A stretch of 34,636 bases of DNA from NCBI GenBank assembly GCA_964473105.1, contig CAYYNQ010000065.1, positions 1 to 34,636 of the forward strand. The letters are read 5' to 3'. A model generated the notes under the pieces. It saw only the letters and a program-made list of their open reading frames with translations, did not search any database and was not told where the DNA came from. The number at the start of each line of letters is the position of its first letter. Position 1 is the stretch's first letter. The position numbers and the translations under genes are program-made. Below are positions 16,099 to 24,853 of this stretch, piece by piece. This DNA is from CAYYNQ01 sp964473105. GTDB taxonomy: Bacteria > Sumerlaeota > Sumerlaeia > MVZB01.

Positions 16099-17508
16099 AT
16101 GTCACTCGAAACCAATAATACCACGCCCGATCAACTGCTTACCGAGGAACCACTGATTCAGGGAAATCATGATTTCTCGTCGGTTTCCGATTCGATCAGC
16201 AGGATCAGCGAAAGTCGCACTCCGTGGGGTTGGTGGATCATTTTCCTTGCTGCCCTAAGCATCACTGGGGTCCTCCATATCATGATAGCCCTGCTGGTTT
16301 GGAACGGCATTGGCACATGGGGCGTGATGAATCCGGTGGGTTGGGGTTGGGCGATCGTTAATTTTGTCTTCTGGATAGGTATTGGGCATGCGGGAACGTT
16401 GATTTCCGCAATCCTGTTTCTTTTCCGTCAGAAATGGAGAACCTCGATCAACCGGTTTGCCGAGGCCATGACAATTTTTGCCGTCATCTGTGCCGGTCTT
16501 TTTCCGGGGATCCACGTCGGTCGACCCTGGGCCGCATACTGGATGTTTCCCCTGCCCAATCAGATGGACGTGTGGCCGAATTTCCGTAGCCCACTTTTGT
16601 GGGATGTATTTGCGGTCAGCACCTATTTCACAGTTTCCCTGATATTCTGGTATATGGGCATGATCCCCGACATTGCAACGCTGAGGGACCGGGCAAAAAA
16701 CAAGATTCGTCAAGTTGCCTACGGCCTGTTTAGCCTGGGGTGGAGAGGCTCGAACCGTCATTGGAGGAATTACGAATATGCCTACCTGCTACTGGCGGGG
16801 CTATCCACGCCGCTTGTGCTTTCGGTTCACTCAATCGTGAGTTTTGACTTTGCGGTATCCAACCTTCCCGGTTGGCACACAACCATTTTCCCGCCCTATT
16901 TCGTCGCTGGAGCAATCTTTTCTGGGTTCGCAATGGTAAATACGCTGATCATCCCGGCTCGTCAATGGTTTGGGCTGAAGGACTTCGTGACTCTGCGCCA
17001 TATTGACAACATGAACAAGATCATTCTGGTGACCGGTACGATTGTTGGATATGCCTATGCAACTGAATTCTTCATTGCCTGGTACAGTGGCGAAGCCTAT
17101 GAAACGTTTGCGTTCATTAACCGGGCAACCGGGCCTTATGCCTGGGCCTACTGGATCATGGTCACCTGCAACGTGATTTCGCCCCAGTTGTTCTGGTTCG
17201 CGAAAATCAGGCGAAGCATCGTCATGACTTTCATTATCGCGATCTTTGTCAATATTGGCATGTGGTTTGAACGGTTCGTGATTGTTGTCTCGTCACTTGC
17301 CAATGATTTCATGCCAAGCAGTTGGGATTATTATTCCCCGACATTTGTTGATGTCCTGACGTTCGTGGGCAGTTTTGGGTTGTTTCTGACACTGTTTCTA
17401 CTGTTCATCCGGTTCTTGCCAATTCTTGCGATATCCGAAATCAAGGGTGTCCTGCCCCAGGCAGATCCACACCATGGGCATGATCTCAATGAGCAAGGTA
17501 AGGGGTGA
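16099..17508 (+). CDS. actC: ACIII subunit ActC, NrfD/PsrC-like membrane protein
   Basis: ActC is a polytopic inner-membrane subunit of the NrfD/PsrC family, with about ten helices, that forms a quinol-binding and probable proton-path part of ACIII. The 469 residues show regular hydrophobic segments (WWIIFLAALSITGVLHIMIA, then many others), the GIGHAGTLISAILFLFRQKW segment and the IHVGRPWAAYWMFP stretch found in ActC homologues. The C-terminus ends in a short His-rich tail (DPHHGHD). ATG 16099 lies 10 bases after the actB stop; its binding site is weak (CCGGAA), suggesting translational coupling. It pairs with ActF, the second NrfD-type subunit. Confidence 0.95.
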   Translation: MSLETNNTTPDQLLTEEPLIQGNHDFSSVSDSISRISESRTPWGWWIIFLAALSITGVLHIMIALLVWNGIGTWGVMNPVGWGWAIVNFVFWIGIGHAGTLISAILFLFRQKWRTSINRFAEAMTIFAVICAGLFPGIHVGRPWAAYWMFPLPNQMDVWPNFRSPLLWDVFAVSTYFTVSLIFWYMGMIPDIATLRDRAKNKIRQVAYGLFSLGWRGSNRHWRNYEYAYLLLAGLSTPLVLSVHSIVSFDFAVSNLPGWHTTIFPPYFVAGAIFSGFAMVNTLIIPARQWFGLKDFVTLRHIDNMNKIILVTGTIVGYAYATEFFIAWYSGEAYETFAFINRATGPYAWAYWIMVTCNVISPQLFWFAKIRRSIVMTFIIAIFVNIGMWFERFVIVVSSLANDFMPSSWDYYSPTFVDVLTFVGSFGLFLTLFLLFIRFLPILAISEIKGVLPQADPHHGHDLNEQGKG

Positions 17509-17537
17509 TTCAAGGTGAATGAGGGGTTGAACCAATA

Positions 17538-18131
17538 ATGCCGCGCAGTACATCCGAACAGATCAGGCATATCGCCTCGATCCTAGTGGGGAATCCCCCG
17601 AGACGGAATCCGTACTGTATCCTCGCGGAATTTTCAAATCCCGGGGACCTCTTGAGTGCGGCACGTGCCGTCCGGGATGCGGGGTATAGGAATTTTGACA
17701 CTTATTCCCCATTTCCGGTTCATGGAATGGATAAAGCCATGGGCATGGGGCCCTGCCTTGTCCCTTGGATTGTTCTTGGCGGAGGTATAACGGGGTGTGC
17801 CGGGGGGCTTTTGCTCCAGACATGGATCAATGTCTGGGAATACCCCCTCGTGATCAGCGGGAAGCCATTCTTTAGTTTGCCGGCATTTATCCCGGTGATT
17901 TTTGAATGTACGGTCCTGTTTTCTGCCTTTGCTGCGATTGGGGCGATGTTGGTGACGAATTTTCTGCCCATGTTTTATCATCCGTTGTTAAAGCATGAAC
18001 GATTCAAAAAGGCGACCTGTGATGGCTTCTTCCTTGAGATTGAATCGCGTGATGAAAATTTTGACGAGAAACGCACCCGCGAATTCCTGGAATCGCTAGG
18101 TGGCAAACATGTGGAGGTTCTGGGGCCATGA
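17538..18131 (+). CDS. actD: ACIII subunit ActD (DUF3341)
   Basis: ActD is a small ACIII membrane subunit. The 197 residues have the DUF3341 layout: a soluble N-terminal half (ILAEFSNPGDLLSAARAVRDAG) with the FDTYSPFPVHGMDKAMG motif around 54-70, then two membrane helices (about 75-95 and 113-138), then a C-terminal tail with the FFLEIE segment. The start ATG 17538 has GAGGGG about 12 bases upstream. Its stop overlaps the actE start by four bases (ATGA), a sign of coupled translation. Confidence 0.93.
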   Translation: MPRSTSEQIRHIASILVGNPPRRNPYCILAEFSNPGDLLSAARAVRDAGYRNFDTYSPFPVHGMDKAMGMGPCLVPWIVLGGGITGCAGGLLLQTWINVWEYPLVISGKPFFSLPAFIPVIFECTVLFSAFAAIGAMLVTNFLPMFYHPLLKHERFKKATCDGFFLEIESRDENFDEKRTREFLESLGGKHVEVLGP

Positions 18132-18760
18132 CCCGGTTATTTGCTCATTGCCTGACTCTATGGATGCTTATGATTCTTCTTGCGGGATGCCGTGGTCAGG
18201 TGTCGACCAAACCCCCCATTCATCTCAACCCGAACATGGATAATCAGGAAAAGTATGACTCGCAAGAAATCAATGATTTTTTCCATGATCGCCGATCTCT
18301 GAGGAAATCAGTTCCTGGAACGGTCGAAATTGGGGGATATGAAAGGCTTCACAATGCGGAACTCAACCGGGGAATGACTCCGAATGGCGAATTTGTGAAG
18401 AAAAATCCGCTTGATATTGACATGGACATGCTGGAGCGAGGAAGGGAACGGTTCGATATTTTCTGTGCCGTTTGTCACGATCGGACGGGAAGCGGTATGG
18501 GCCTGCCCGTCAGAAAATACAAGGGATTATCCCCGCCCATGAGTTTTCATGAGGAGAGGCTTCGACTGATTGAGGACGGATATATCTTTAACGTCATAAC
18601 CAACGGTGTCCGAACCATGCCGTCATACCGTCACCAGATTCCGGTTATGGACCGTTGGGCGATCATTGCGTATCTCAGGGTTCTGCAGCGAAGCCAGATG
18701 ACCACCATTGATGATGTTCCAGAGCGAGAGAGAGCAGGGTTGCAGGGAAGACAGTCATGA
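18128..18760 (+). CDS. actE: ACIII subunit ActE, monohaem cytochrome c lipoprotein
   Basis: ActE is a periplasmic monohaem c subunit, probably the exit point for electrons from ACIII. An N-terminal lipoprotein signal ends in LLAGC with Cys21. The haem site is CAVCH (Cys113 to His117), and Met164 (VRTMPSY) is the likely sixth ligand. The 210 residues fit the family. It overlaps actD at its start and actF at its end, both through ATGA, so actD, actE and actF are tightly coupled. Confidence 0.93.
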   Translation: MTRLFAHCLTLWMLMILLAGCRGQVSTKPPIHLNPNMDNQEKYDSQEINDFFHDRRSLRKSVPGTVEIGGYERLHNAELNRGMTPNGEFVKKNPLDIDMDMLERGRERFDIFCAVCHDRTGSGMGLPVRKYKGLSPPMSFHEERLRLIEDGYIFNVITNGVRTMPSYRHQIPVMDRWAIIAYLRVLQRSQMTTIDDVPERERAGLQGRQS

Positions 18761-19977
18761 GTATCGACATTGAAACACCCAGCCACGGTTACCGTATTCA
18801 CGGGCAGTTTGGCGCAACTCTCAGCAAGGGGATGCTTGGGCTATCCATAGCATCCCTGCTGCTGGCAATTTTTCTGGGATTTCAGCATGGGGATGATTTT
18901 CGTCACTTCAAATTCAGCTATCTTGTGACTTTTGCCTTTCTGGTCAGCATAACGCTGGGCGGCCTGTTTTTCGTCCTTGTGCAGCACCTTGCCAATTATC
19001 GCAACAGCACAGTCTTCCGCCGGATTACTGAGCAGGTGATGATGATGATGCCTCTGGTTTTAATCATGGGATTTCCGATCGTCTTTTACTGGCTTGGGGA
19101 CCTTTACTCATGGGCCAGACCCGGAGCGGAAGAGGACCAGATACTTCAGAAGAAATCCGCTTTTTTGAACAGGGGAGGTTTCATCGTCCGTTACTTTGTC
19201 TATTTCGCCATCTGGCTGTTCTTGGCGGGCTGGATGTACAGGACGTCAATTAGACAGGATAGGACCGGTGATCTTGGGCTGAAGATATCCATGAGGCGTG
19301 TCAGTGCTCCGGGCATGCTGCTCTTTGCGATCACCTTGACACTGGCGGCTATGGACTGGCTGATGTCACTGGATCCGCATTGGTATTCAACGATTTGGGG
19401 GGTTTATTTTTTCGCGGGTTGCCTCTTGGGAGTCTTCTCGACTGTTGCACTTATATGTATCGTGATCAATCGGTCTGGCGTAATCGGGAGTGCCATCAAT
19501 GAAAACCATTTCCATGATCTGGGAAAATTGATGTTTGCGGTCATTGTATTTTGGGCCTATTCGGGATTTTCCCAGCTTGTTCTGATTTGGATGGCGAACA
19601 TTCCCGAGGAGACCCTGTGGTTTGCCCATCGTTGGAAGGACCCGGGCTGGAAGGCATACTCGATTTTCCTTCTTGTCGGCCACTTCATCATCCCTTTCTG
19701 TCTTCTGTTGTCGCGAACCGTGAAAAGGTTTTACCTGACTTTGGGACTGGCGTCAGTCTGGGTCCTGATCATGCATTACATTGATATGTACTGGCTGGTT
19801 ATGCCTGCGCAGCCTGATTCCGGCCATCATGTTCCTCTGACGTTAATGGACCTGTTTATTTGGATTGGTTTCACATCATTGTATGTCTCGTGGCTGATAC
19901 ACCGCCTTCGAAGCCAGCCACTTGTTCCGTTGCGTGATCCGCAATTAGCCGATTCGCTGGCATTTGAGAACTCCTAG
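18757..19977 (+). CDS. actF: ACIII subunit ActF, second NrfD-like membrane protein
   Basis: ActF is a polytopic membrane protein of about ten helices, distantly related to ActC, and completes the core of ACIII. Helices are visible from GMLGLSIASLLLAIFLGFQ onward. The motif AAMDWLMSLDPHWYSTIWG (about 195-213) is a hallmark of ActF-type proteins, as is HYIDMYWLVMP (about 341-351). The 406 residues are normal. ATG 18757 overlaps the actE stop. The product is confined to the inner membrane. Confidence 0.94.
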   Translation: MSIDIETPSHGYRIHGQFGATLSKGMLGLSIASLLLAIFLGFQHGDDFRHFKFSYLVTFAFLVSITLGGLFFVLVQHLANYRNSTVFRRITEQVMMMMPLVLIMGFPIVFYWLGDLYSWARPGAEEDQILQKKSAFLNRGGFIVRYFVYFAIWLFLAGWMYRTSIRQDRTGDLGLKISMRRVSAPGMLLFAITLTLAAMDWLMSLDPHWYSTIWGVYFFAGCLLGVFSTVALICIVINRSGVIGSAINENHFHDLGKLMFAVIVFWAYSGFSQLVLIWMANIPEETLWFAHRWKDPGWKAYSIFLLVGHFIIPFCLLLSRTVKRFYLTLGLASVWVLIMHYIDMYWLVMPAQPDSGHHVPLTLMDLFIWIGFTSLYVSWLIHRLRSQPLVPLRDPQLADSLAFENS

Positions 19978-19989
19978 AGGTGATGCATC

Positions 19990-20379
19990 ATGCCCCATGA
20001 CACTACAGCGCCGAATAATAACAAGATCATGATGTGGTGGGTCGTATCGTGGATTGTCCTGTTTGTCGTGCTTTGCGTTGTCCTTGTTTGGTTTCAAAGC
20101 GTTACGAACAGGGAGGTCTACATCAAGGTTGAAAATATCGGATCAAAATCACTTGCCGATCTTAGGGGTATGGAAAAGGAAAAACTCAGTCGTTATGGGT
20201 TCGTAGATCAAGCTGCGGGGGTCGTTCGAATCCCTATCGAACAGGCCATGAAGTTGGAGGTCGAGGATTCTTGGCGTAATCATGTTGAAATCCGTGATAT
20301 TTCCCCTCCGGTTGATGAAATCATGACTACGGCCACGGAAACGGCCGTCAGGGCAGACGAGGTAAGCCCGCCCCAATAG
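19990..20379 (+). CDS. Small single-helix protein of the ACIII-caa3 operon
   Basis: This 129-residue protein has one membrane helix (about 14-36, WWVVSWIVLFVVLCVVLVWF) and a soluble remainder, probably periplasmic. It contains RYGFVDQAAGVVRIPIEQAM (67-86). The RIPIEQAM element resembles a motif I recall in small proteins next to cytochrome oxidase genes in several phyla, but I cannot name a function. Its place between actF and the copper chaperone suggests an assembly or accessory subunit of ACIII or the oxidase. ATG 19990 has GAGG about nine bases upstream. Confidence 0.8.
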   Translation: MPHDTTAPNNNKIMMWWVVSWIVLFVVLCVVLVWFQSVTNREVYIKVENIGSKSLADLRGMEKEKLSRYGFVDQAAGVVRIPIEQAMKLEVEDSWRNHVEIRDISPPVDEIMTTATETAVRADEVSPPQ

Positions 20380-20395
20380 CGGTTTCATCCTTAAT

Positions 20396-20422
20396 CCTGC
20401 CGGTTCAGGCGGGGGTGGCAGG
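20396..20422 (+). other. Hairpin between the small membrane protein and SCO genes
   Basis: CCTGCC and GGCAGG pair around 15 bases in the 70-base gap. An A-run (not a T-run) follows, so it is not a plus-strand terminator; it may mark an mRNA processing or stability point. Confidence 0.3.
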
Positions 20423-20449
20423 CGGCCTAAAAAAAATTGTGGAAAATCA

Positions 20450-21388
20450 ATGAATGGCACCAGTAAAAAACCGATTATATGTGTGGCCGCGGTCATCATT
20501 TCGACAATGATCTGCCATCAGCACAATCTGGGTGCCGAAACATATGTCGACCCTGAGCTTGAGTCGATAAGGATTGATGAAAAACTCGGCGAAATGCTTC
20601 CCCTTGATATTCAACTCTGGAACAGCGTGGGTGAGCAGGTCATGCTGGCCGATTATTTCAACCGCGACAGGCCTGTCGTGATGGTTCTTGGCTATTACAG
20701 TTGCCCAATGCTTTGCACATTCATGCTGAACCAGTTGACTGATTGTGTTAAGGACCTGGATTTTCTTCCGGGCCGTGAATTCGATATCGTGACCGTCAGC
20801 ATTGACCCGATCGAACAACCCACTCTGGCGGCTGGCAAAAAGGAATCCTATCTGCTGGAATTAGCCCGGCCAGGCGCATCAAGGGGATGGCATTTTCACG
20901 TCGGCGAAGAAGAACAGATCCGGAAATTGACCGCCGCGGTTGGCTTCAATTACCACTGGAATGAAAGGCAGCAGCAGTATGCCCATTCGGCGGCATTAAT
21001 ACTCCTGTCTCCGGGCGGAATAATCACCCGATACCTGCATGGCTTGGCCGTTGACAGCAAGCAGCTCAGAATGGGTCTGCTTGAGGCGGGGATGGGGCAG
21101 ATTGGCAGCCCGCTGGATGGGTTTTTTCTTCGTTGTTTTCATTACGATCCCATCGCGCGTGAGTATCGTATCATGGCCACCCGTGTGATGCAGGCCGGCG
21201 GAGTTCTGACGGTTGTCATGATTGCATTAATTATTGGCGGACTGATCTGGAAGGAACGACGCCTCGGTTGTTATCGGCGGGGGTCAATGGGATCGGAGAT
21301 CAAGTTGGATCAGGCCCCAGGTGTTAATGGTCCGCAAGTCGCGGAAGTATGGGGCGAATTGAAATCAAAGGGAACCGGGAATGGTTAG
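20450..21388 (+). CDS. SCO1/SenC-type copper chaperone with C-terminal membrane anchor
   Basis: SCO proteins deliver copper to, or reduce, the CuA site of cytochrome oxidase. The thioredoxin-like core has the copper motif CPMLC (Cys85 and Cys89) and the third ligand His179 (YAHSAA). An N-terminal hydrophobic segment (about 9-22) is probably a signal peptide. Unlike classic SCO, a second membrane helix lies near the C-terminus (about 249-267), followed by a basic cytoplasmic tail of about 45 residues. At 312 residues it is longer than minimal SCO for that reason. The binding site before ATG 20450 is weak. It precedes ctaC, its expected client. Confidence 0.93.
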   Translation: MNGTSKKPIICVAAVIISTMICHQHNLGAETYVDPELESIRIDEKLGEMLPLDIQLWNSVGEQVMLADYFNRDRPVVMVLGYYSCPMLCTFMLNQLTDCVKDLDFLPGREFDIVTVSIDPIEQPTLAAGKKESYLLELARPGASRGWHFHVGEEEQIRKLTAAVGFNYHWNERQQQYAHSAALILLSPGGIITRYLHGLAVDSKQLRMGLLEAGMGQIGSPLDGFFLRCFHYDPIAREYRIMATRVMQAGGVLTVVMIALIIGGLIWKERRLGCYRRGSMGSEIKLDQAPGVNGPQVAEVWGELKSKGTGNG

Positions 21389-21390
21389 GT

Positions 21391-22365
21391 ATGGGTAAAG
21401 ACGCCACCATCATGATGCCCGCACAGGCTTCGACCTTCGCGAAGGATGTCGATGACCTGTATTATTTCATCTACTGGGTATGTGTCTTCTTTTTCATCTT
21501 GATTGTCGGTCTGATGGTTTATTTTGTCATCCGCTACCGTAGGAAATCGGAAGATGAGGTGCCTCCACATATCACCCACAGCACATGGCTTGAGGTGACA
21601 TGGAGTGTCGGGCCCATATTTTTGCTTGTGATCTTTTTCGTATGGGGGTTTGTTGATTACATGCATATGCGGGTGCCGCCAAACGATGCGATGACTATTT
21701 ATGTTACGGCGGAAAAGTGGAGGTGGGAATTTGAGTATTCAAATGGTGTCAAATCTTATAATGAATTGACCATTCCCGTCGATACCCCCATTAAGTTGGT
21801 GATGAAGTCAAAGGATGTGCTTCATAGTTTCTTTGTTCCATCCTTTCGGAACAAACAGGATGTGCTGCCCAACCGGTTCACAACATTATGGTTCGAGGCG
21901 ACGCGCCTGACAGGCAAGGACCCGGCGAATAAGCTTCAGATATTTTGTGCAGAATATTGTGGGACGGGTCATTCGGACATGCTGGCAGATTGTTATGTTG
22001 TCACGAAGGAAGATTATGAGGATTACATCCAGTTTGGGTCGTGGGTCGATCCGGAAACCTTGCCTCCTGAAACCAGGGGCGAGATGTGGTTTAACAAATG
22101 GGGATGTGCCACGTGTCATGATGTGAGCGGGAGTCAGAATCTGTCCTGCCCCCGTCTCAAGGCCGCCTGGGGGACGATGCGGGATGTCAAGTCAGGAGGG
22201 GCGACCATCAAGGTCAAATTCGATGAAGAATATGTGAGGGAGTCCATCATGGATCCCGGCGCAAAAGTGGTGGTTCCCTATCAGGCTGTTATGCCGCCGT
22301 TTGCAGGCCAAGTTACCGATGACCAAGTGAGGGACATCATTGAGTATTTTAAGACTTTGAAATGA
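21391..22365 (+). CDS. ctaC: Cytochrome c oxidase subunit II with C-terminal haem c (caa3 type)
   Basis: CtaC accepts electrons at its CuA centre and passes them to subunit I. Two N-terminal membrane helices (about 22-44 and 68-90) are followed by the cupredoxin domain. Its CuA ligands lie in CAEYCGTGHSDM (Cys186, Cys190, His194, Met197), plus the His in VLHSFFVP. A fused cytochrome c domain has CATCH (Cys239 to His243) and a Met in VMPPF, which defines a caa3 enzyme that can take electrons directly from ACIII. ATG 21391 is chosen; ATG 21349 (overlapping SCO) and ATG 21412 are alternatives. The length of 324 is normal. Confidence 0.95.
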   Translation: MGKDATIMMPAQASTFAKDVDDLYYFIYWVCVFFFILIVGLMVYFVIRYRRKSEDEVPPHITHSTWLEVTWSVGPIFLLVIFFVWGFVDYMHMRVPPNDAMTIYVTAEKWRWEFEYSNGVKSYNELTIPVDTPIKLVMKSKDVLHSFFVPSFRNKQDVLPNRFTTLWFEATRLTGKDPANKLQIFCAEYCGTGHSDMLADCYVVTKEDYEDYIQFGSWVDPETLPPETRGEMWFNKWGCATCHDVSGSQNLSCPRLKAAWGTMRDVKSGGATIKVKFDEEYVRESIMDPGAKVVVPYQAVMPPFAGQVTDDQVRDIIEYFKTLK

Positions 22366-22383
22366 CAAGGTGGGGGAGGAATC

Positions 22384-24075
22384 ATGTCGAGCGTGGCATC
22401 GTCAGAAAACAAACTTCCTGCTGATTCTCATCATGATGAGGAAGTCCTGAACACCAATTTCTGGAAATCCCATAAGGGAGTTATGTCCTGGGTCTATACG
22501 CTTGATCACAAGCGCATCGGGATCATGTATTTGGTTTCAACCCTGGCTGCATTCGGGTTGGGCGGACTCTTTGCCATGATGATTCGCCTGGAACTATTTA
22601 CGATGAATGTTAAGGACGAGGTTACTGGCGCAGTTACCGGCGCGATATTTTCCCCGGAACAATACAACCAGATATTTACGCTCCACGGTGCGCTGATGGT
22701 CTTTCTGTTCATCATTCCTGCATTGCCGGGTGCCTTGGGTAATTTTTTCATGCCAATCATGATTGGTGCAAAGGACGTGGCTTTCCCCCGGCTTAATTTG
22801 GCCAGTTTTTACATATACGTTTTCGGATCTATTTTTGCGATATATTCCATGGTTCAAGGAGCAGTTGATACGGGATGGACATTTTATACCCCCTACAGTA
22901 CGGACACTCGCCAGACCGTGATAGCAATGACACTTGGCGTTTTCATACTTGGGTTCTCATCCATATTGACGGGCCTGAATTTCGTCGTAACGGTTCATAA
23001 ATTGCGTGCCCCTGGAATGACCTGGTTCAAAATGCCACTGTTTGTGTGGGCCATATATGCAACGGCAATCATCCAGGTGTTGGCTACGCCGGTATTGGCA
23101 ATTACCCTGTTATTATTGACCTTCGAGCGTTTCATGGGTGTCGGGATCTTTGATCCACTGATGGGCGGAGATCCGGTCCTGTTTCAGCATTTCTTCTGGT
23201 TTTACTCCCATCCGGCTGTCTATATCATGATTTTGCCCGGTATGGGAATAGCCAGTGAGCTGGTATCGACATTTTCGAAAAAACCCGTTTTTGGATACAC
23301 TTTTATCGCCTTTTCAAGTCTTGGCCTCGCGCTGCTGGGATTTCTTGTCTGGGGGCACCACATGTTTACCAGCGGTCAATCCGAGGTCGCGGTGATGGTA
23401 TTCTCTGCCCTTACTTTCCTGGTTGCAATCCCCTCGGCCATCAAGGTTTTCAATTGGCTTGCAACCATGTACAAGGGTTCCATATCACTGAAGACCCCTA
23501 TGCTTTACGCCCTCTCGTTCATATTTCTATTCTCGATCGGGGGTCTTACAGGCCTTTTTCTCGGCACACTATCTGTTGATCTGCATCTGCACGATACCTA
23601 TTTCATTGTCGCTCATTTTCACTATGTAATGATGGGTGGAACCGTGATTGCCTTTCTGGGTGGGTTGCATTACTGGTGGCCGAAAATGTTTGGGAGAATG
23701 TATCCCGAAAAGCTGGGACAGGTTGTGTCTGGGGTTATCTTTACAGGATTCAACGTCACATTCTTTACCCAGTTCATCCTGGGATCCCAGGGTATGCCCC
23801 GTCGTTATTACAACTATATAGACCAGTTCCAGGCTCTGCATCAGGTCTCGTCAATTGGCGCATTCATGCTGGGTGCCGGATTCTTTGTCATGCTTCTGTA
23901 TCTCCTTTATTCATTGAAATGGGGGGAAAAGGCGCCGGATAATCCGTGGGGTGGATGCACCCTGGAATGGAAGACCGAGACTCCTCCCGTGCATCAGAAC
24001 TTCAGGGAGTCTCCCGTTTTCAGTGGAGAGGCCTATGATTACCGGCCTTCGGAACTGAGGAAAAAGACCCACTAG
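22384..24075 (+). CDS. ctaD: Cytochrome c oxidase subunit I, A2 type
   Basis: CtaD is the catalytic haem-copper subunit that reduces oxygen to water and pumps protons. Twelve helices are expected in 563 residues. The helix VI motif is YSHPAVYIMILPG with Tyr274, Ser275 and His276. This is the A2-type signature, in which YS replaces the D-channel Glu of A1 enzymes. WGHHMFTSG supplies two CuB histidines, and DTYFIVAHFHYVMMGG (about 400-416) contains the haem a3 and haem a ligands. ATG 22384 has the strong GGGGGAGGA just upstream. It follows ctaC by 18 bases. Confidence 0.97.
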   Translation: MSSVASSENKLPADSHHDEEVLNTNFWKSHKGVMSWVYTLDHKRIGIMYLVSTLAAFGLGGLFAMMIRLELFTMNVKDEVTGAVTGAIFSPEQYNQIFTLHGALMVFLFIIPALPGALGNFFMPIMIGAKDVAFPRLNLASFYIYVFGSIFAIYSMVQGAVDTGWTFYTPYSTDTRQTVIAMTLGVFILGFSSILTGLNFVVTVHKLRAPGMTWFKMPLFVWAIYATAIIQVLATPVLAITLLLLTFERFMGVGIFDPLMGGDPVLFQHFFWFYSHPAVYIMILPGMGIASELVSTFSKKPVFGYTFIAFSSLGLALLGFLVWGHHMFTSGQSEVAVMVFSALTFLVAIPSAIKVFNWLATMYKGSISLKTPMLYALSFIFLFSIGGLTGLFLGTLSVDLHLHDTYFIVAHFHYVMMGGTVIAFLGGLHYWWPKMFGRMYPEKLGQVVSGVIFTGFNVTFFTQFILGSQGMPRRYYNYIDQFQALHQVSSIGAFMLGAGFFVMLLYLLYSLKWGEKAPDNPWGGCTLEWKTETPPVHQNFRESPVFSGEAYDYRPSELRKKTH

Positions 24076-24120
24076 GTGGGTTTGGACGGAATTGGAACAA
24101 TGATCAACATCAGGAACTGA

Positions 24121-24852
24121 GTGAAGTCTATGAGTGCTGAAATATCCCATTCCGACCATGGAGATCACGATCACCCGGATTTTCTGGCACATCATTTTGA
24201 TACGCCCAAGCAGCAGTATGAATCGGCGAAGTTCGGGATGTGGCTTTTTCTGCTTACCGAGATGCTGATGTTCAGCGGCCTCTTTCTCGCCTATGTGGCC
24301 TTCCGCTACTGGCATCCGGAACTGTTTGTTCATGCCAGCAGGATGCTGGATCTAAAAATGGGGACGGTCAATACGGTGGTTCTTATCACCAGTAGTTTCA
24401 CGATGGCGCTCGCAGTTCGTGCTGCCCAGATGAGCAATCAGCGGATGCAGATTATCCACCTGACCTTGACATTCCTTTTTGCAGGGGCATTCATGGTCGT
24501 AAAGTATTTCGAATATAGTCACAAGATACATGTTGGAACCTTGCCGGGAGTCTTTTTTCATCCCGACCCGGTTAACGCCACTTTCCTTGGCGCAGATGGC
24601 CTGATGCATAACATTGCGGAGATTCCCAATGCCCGGATATTTTTTGGGATTTATTTTATCATGACAGGTCTCCACGGCTTTCATGTATTGTGCGGAATGG
24701 GGGTCATCGGCTGGCTGATATGGAGGGCATGCAAGAATGAATTTTGCGCGGAGTATTACACGCCGGTCGAGAATGTGGGGCTTTATTGGCATATAGTGGA
24801 CCTTATATGGATATTTCTGTTCCCGCTATTATACCTGGTTGACAGGACATGA
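24121..24852 (+). CDS. ctaE: Cytochrome c oxidase subunit III
   Basis: CtaE is an integral subunit that stabilises subunit I and shapes proton uptake. The roughly 243 residues have a His-rich N-terminus (HSDHGDHDHPDFLAHHFD) and then membrane helices with the family segments KFGMWLFLLTEMLMFSGLF, TGLHGFHVLCGM and YWHIVDLIWIFLFPLLYL. The start may be GTG 24121, with AGGA five bases upstream, or ATG 24130; I prefer GTG because of the spacing. Its stop is separated from the subunit IV start by one base. Confidence 0.94.
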   Translation: MKSMSAEISHSDHGDHDHPDFLAHHFDTPKQQYESAKFGMWLFLLTEMLMFSGLFLAYVAFRYWHPELFVHASRMLDLKMGTVNTVVLITSSFTMALAVRAAQMSNQRMQIIHLTLTFLFAGAFMVVKYFEYSHKIHVGTLPGVFFHPDPVNATFLGADGLMHNIAEIPNARIFFGIYFIMTGLHGFHVLCGMGVIGWLIWRACKNEFCAEYYTPVENVGLYWHIVDLIWIFLFPLLYLVDRT

Positions 24853-24853
24853 A

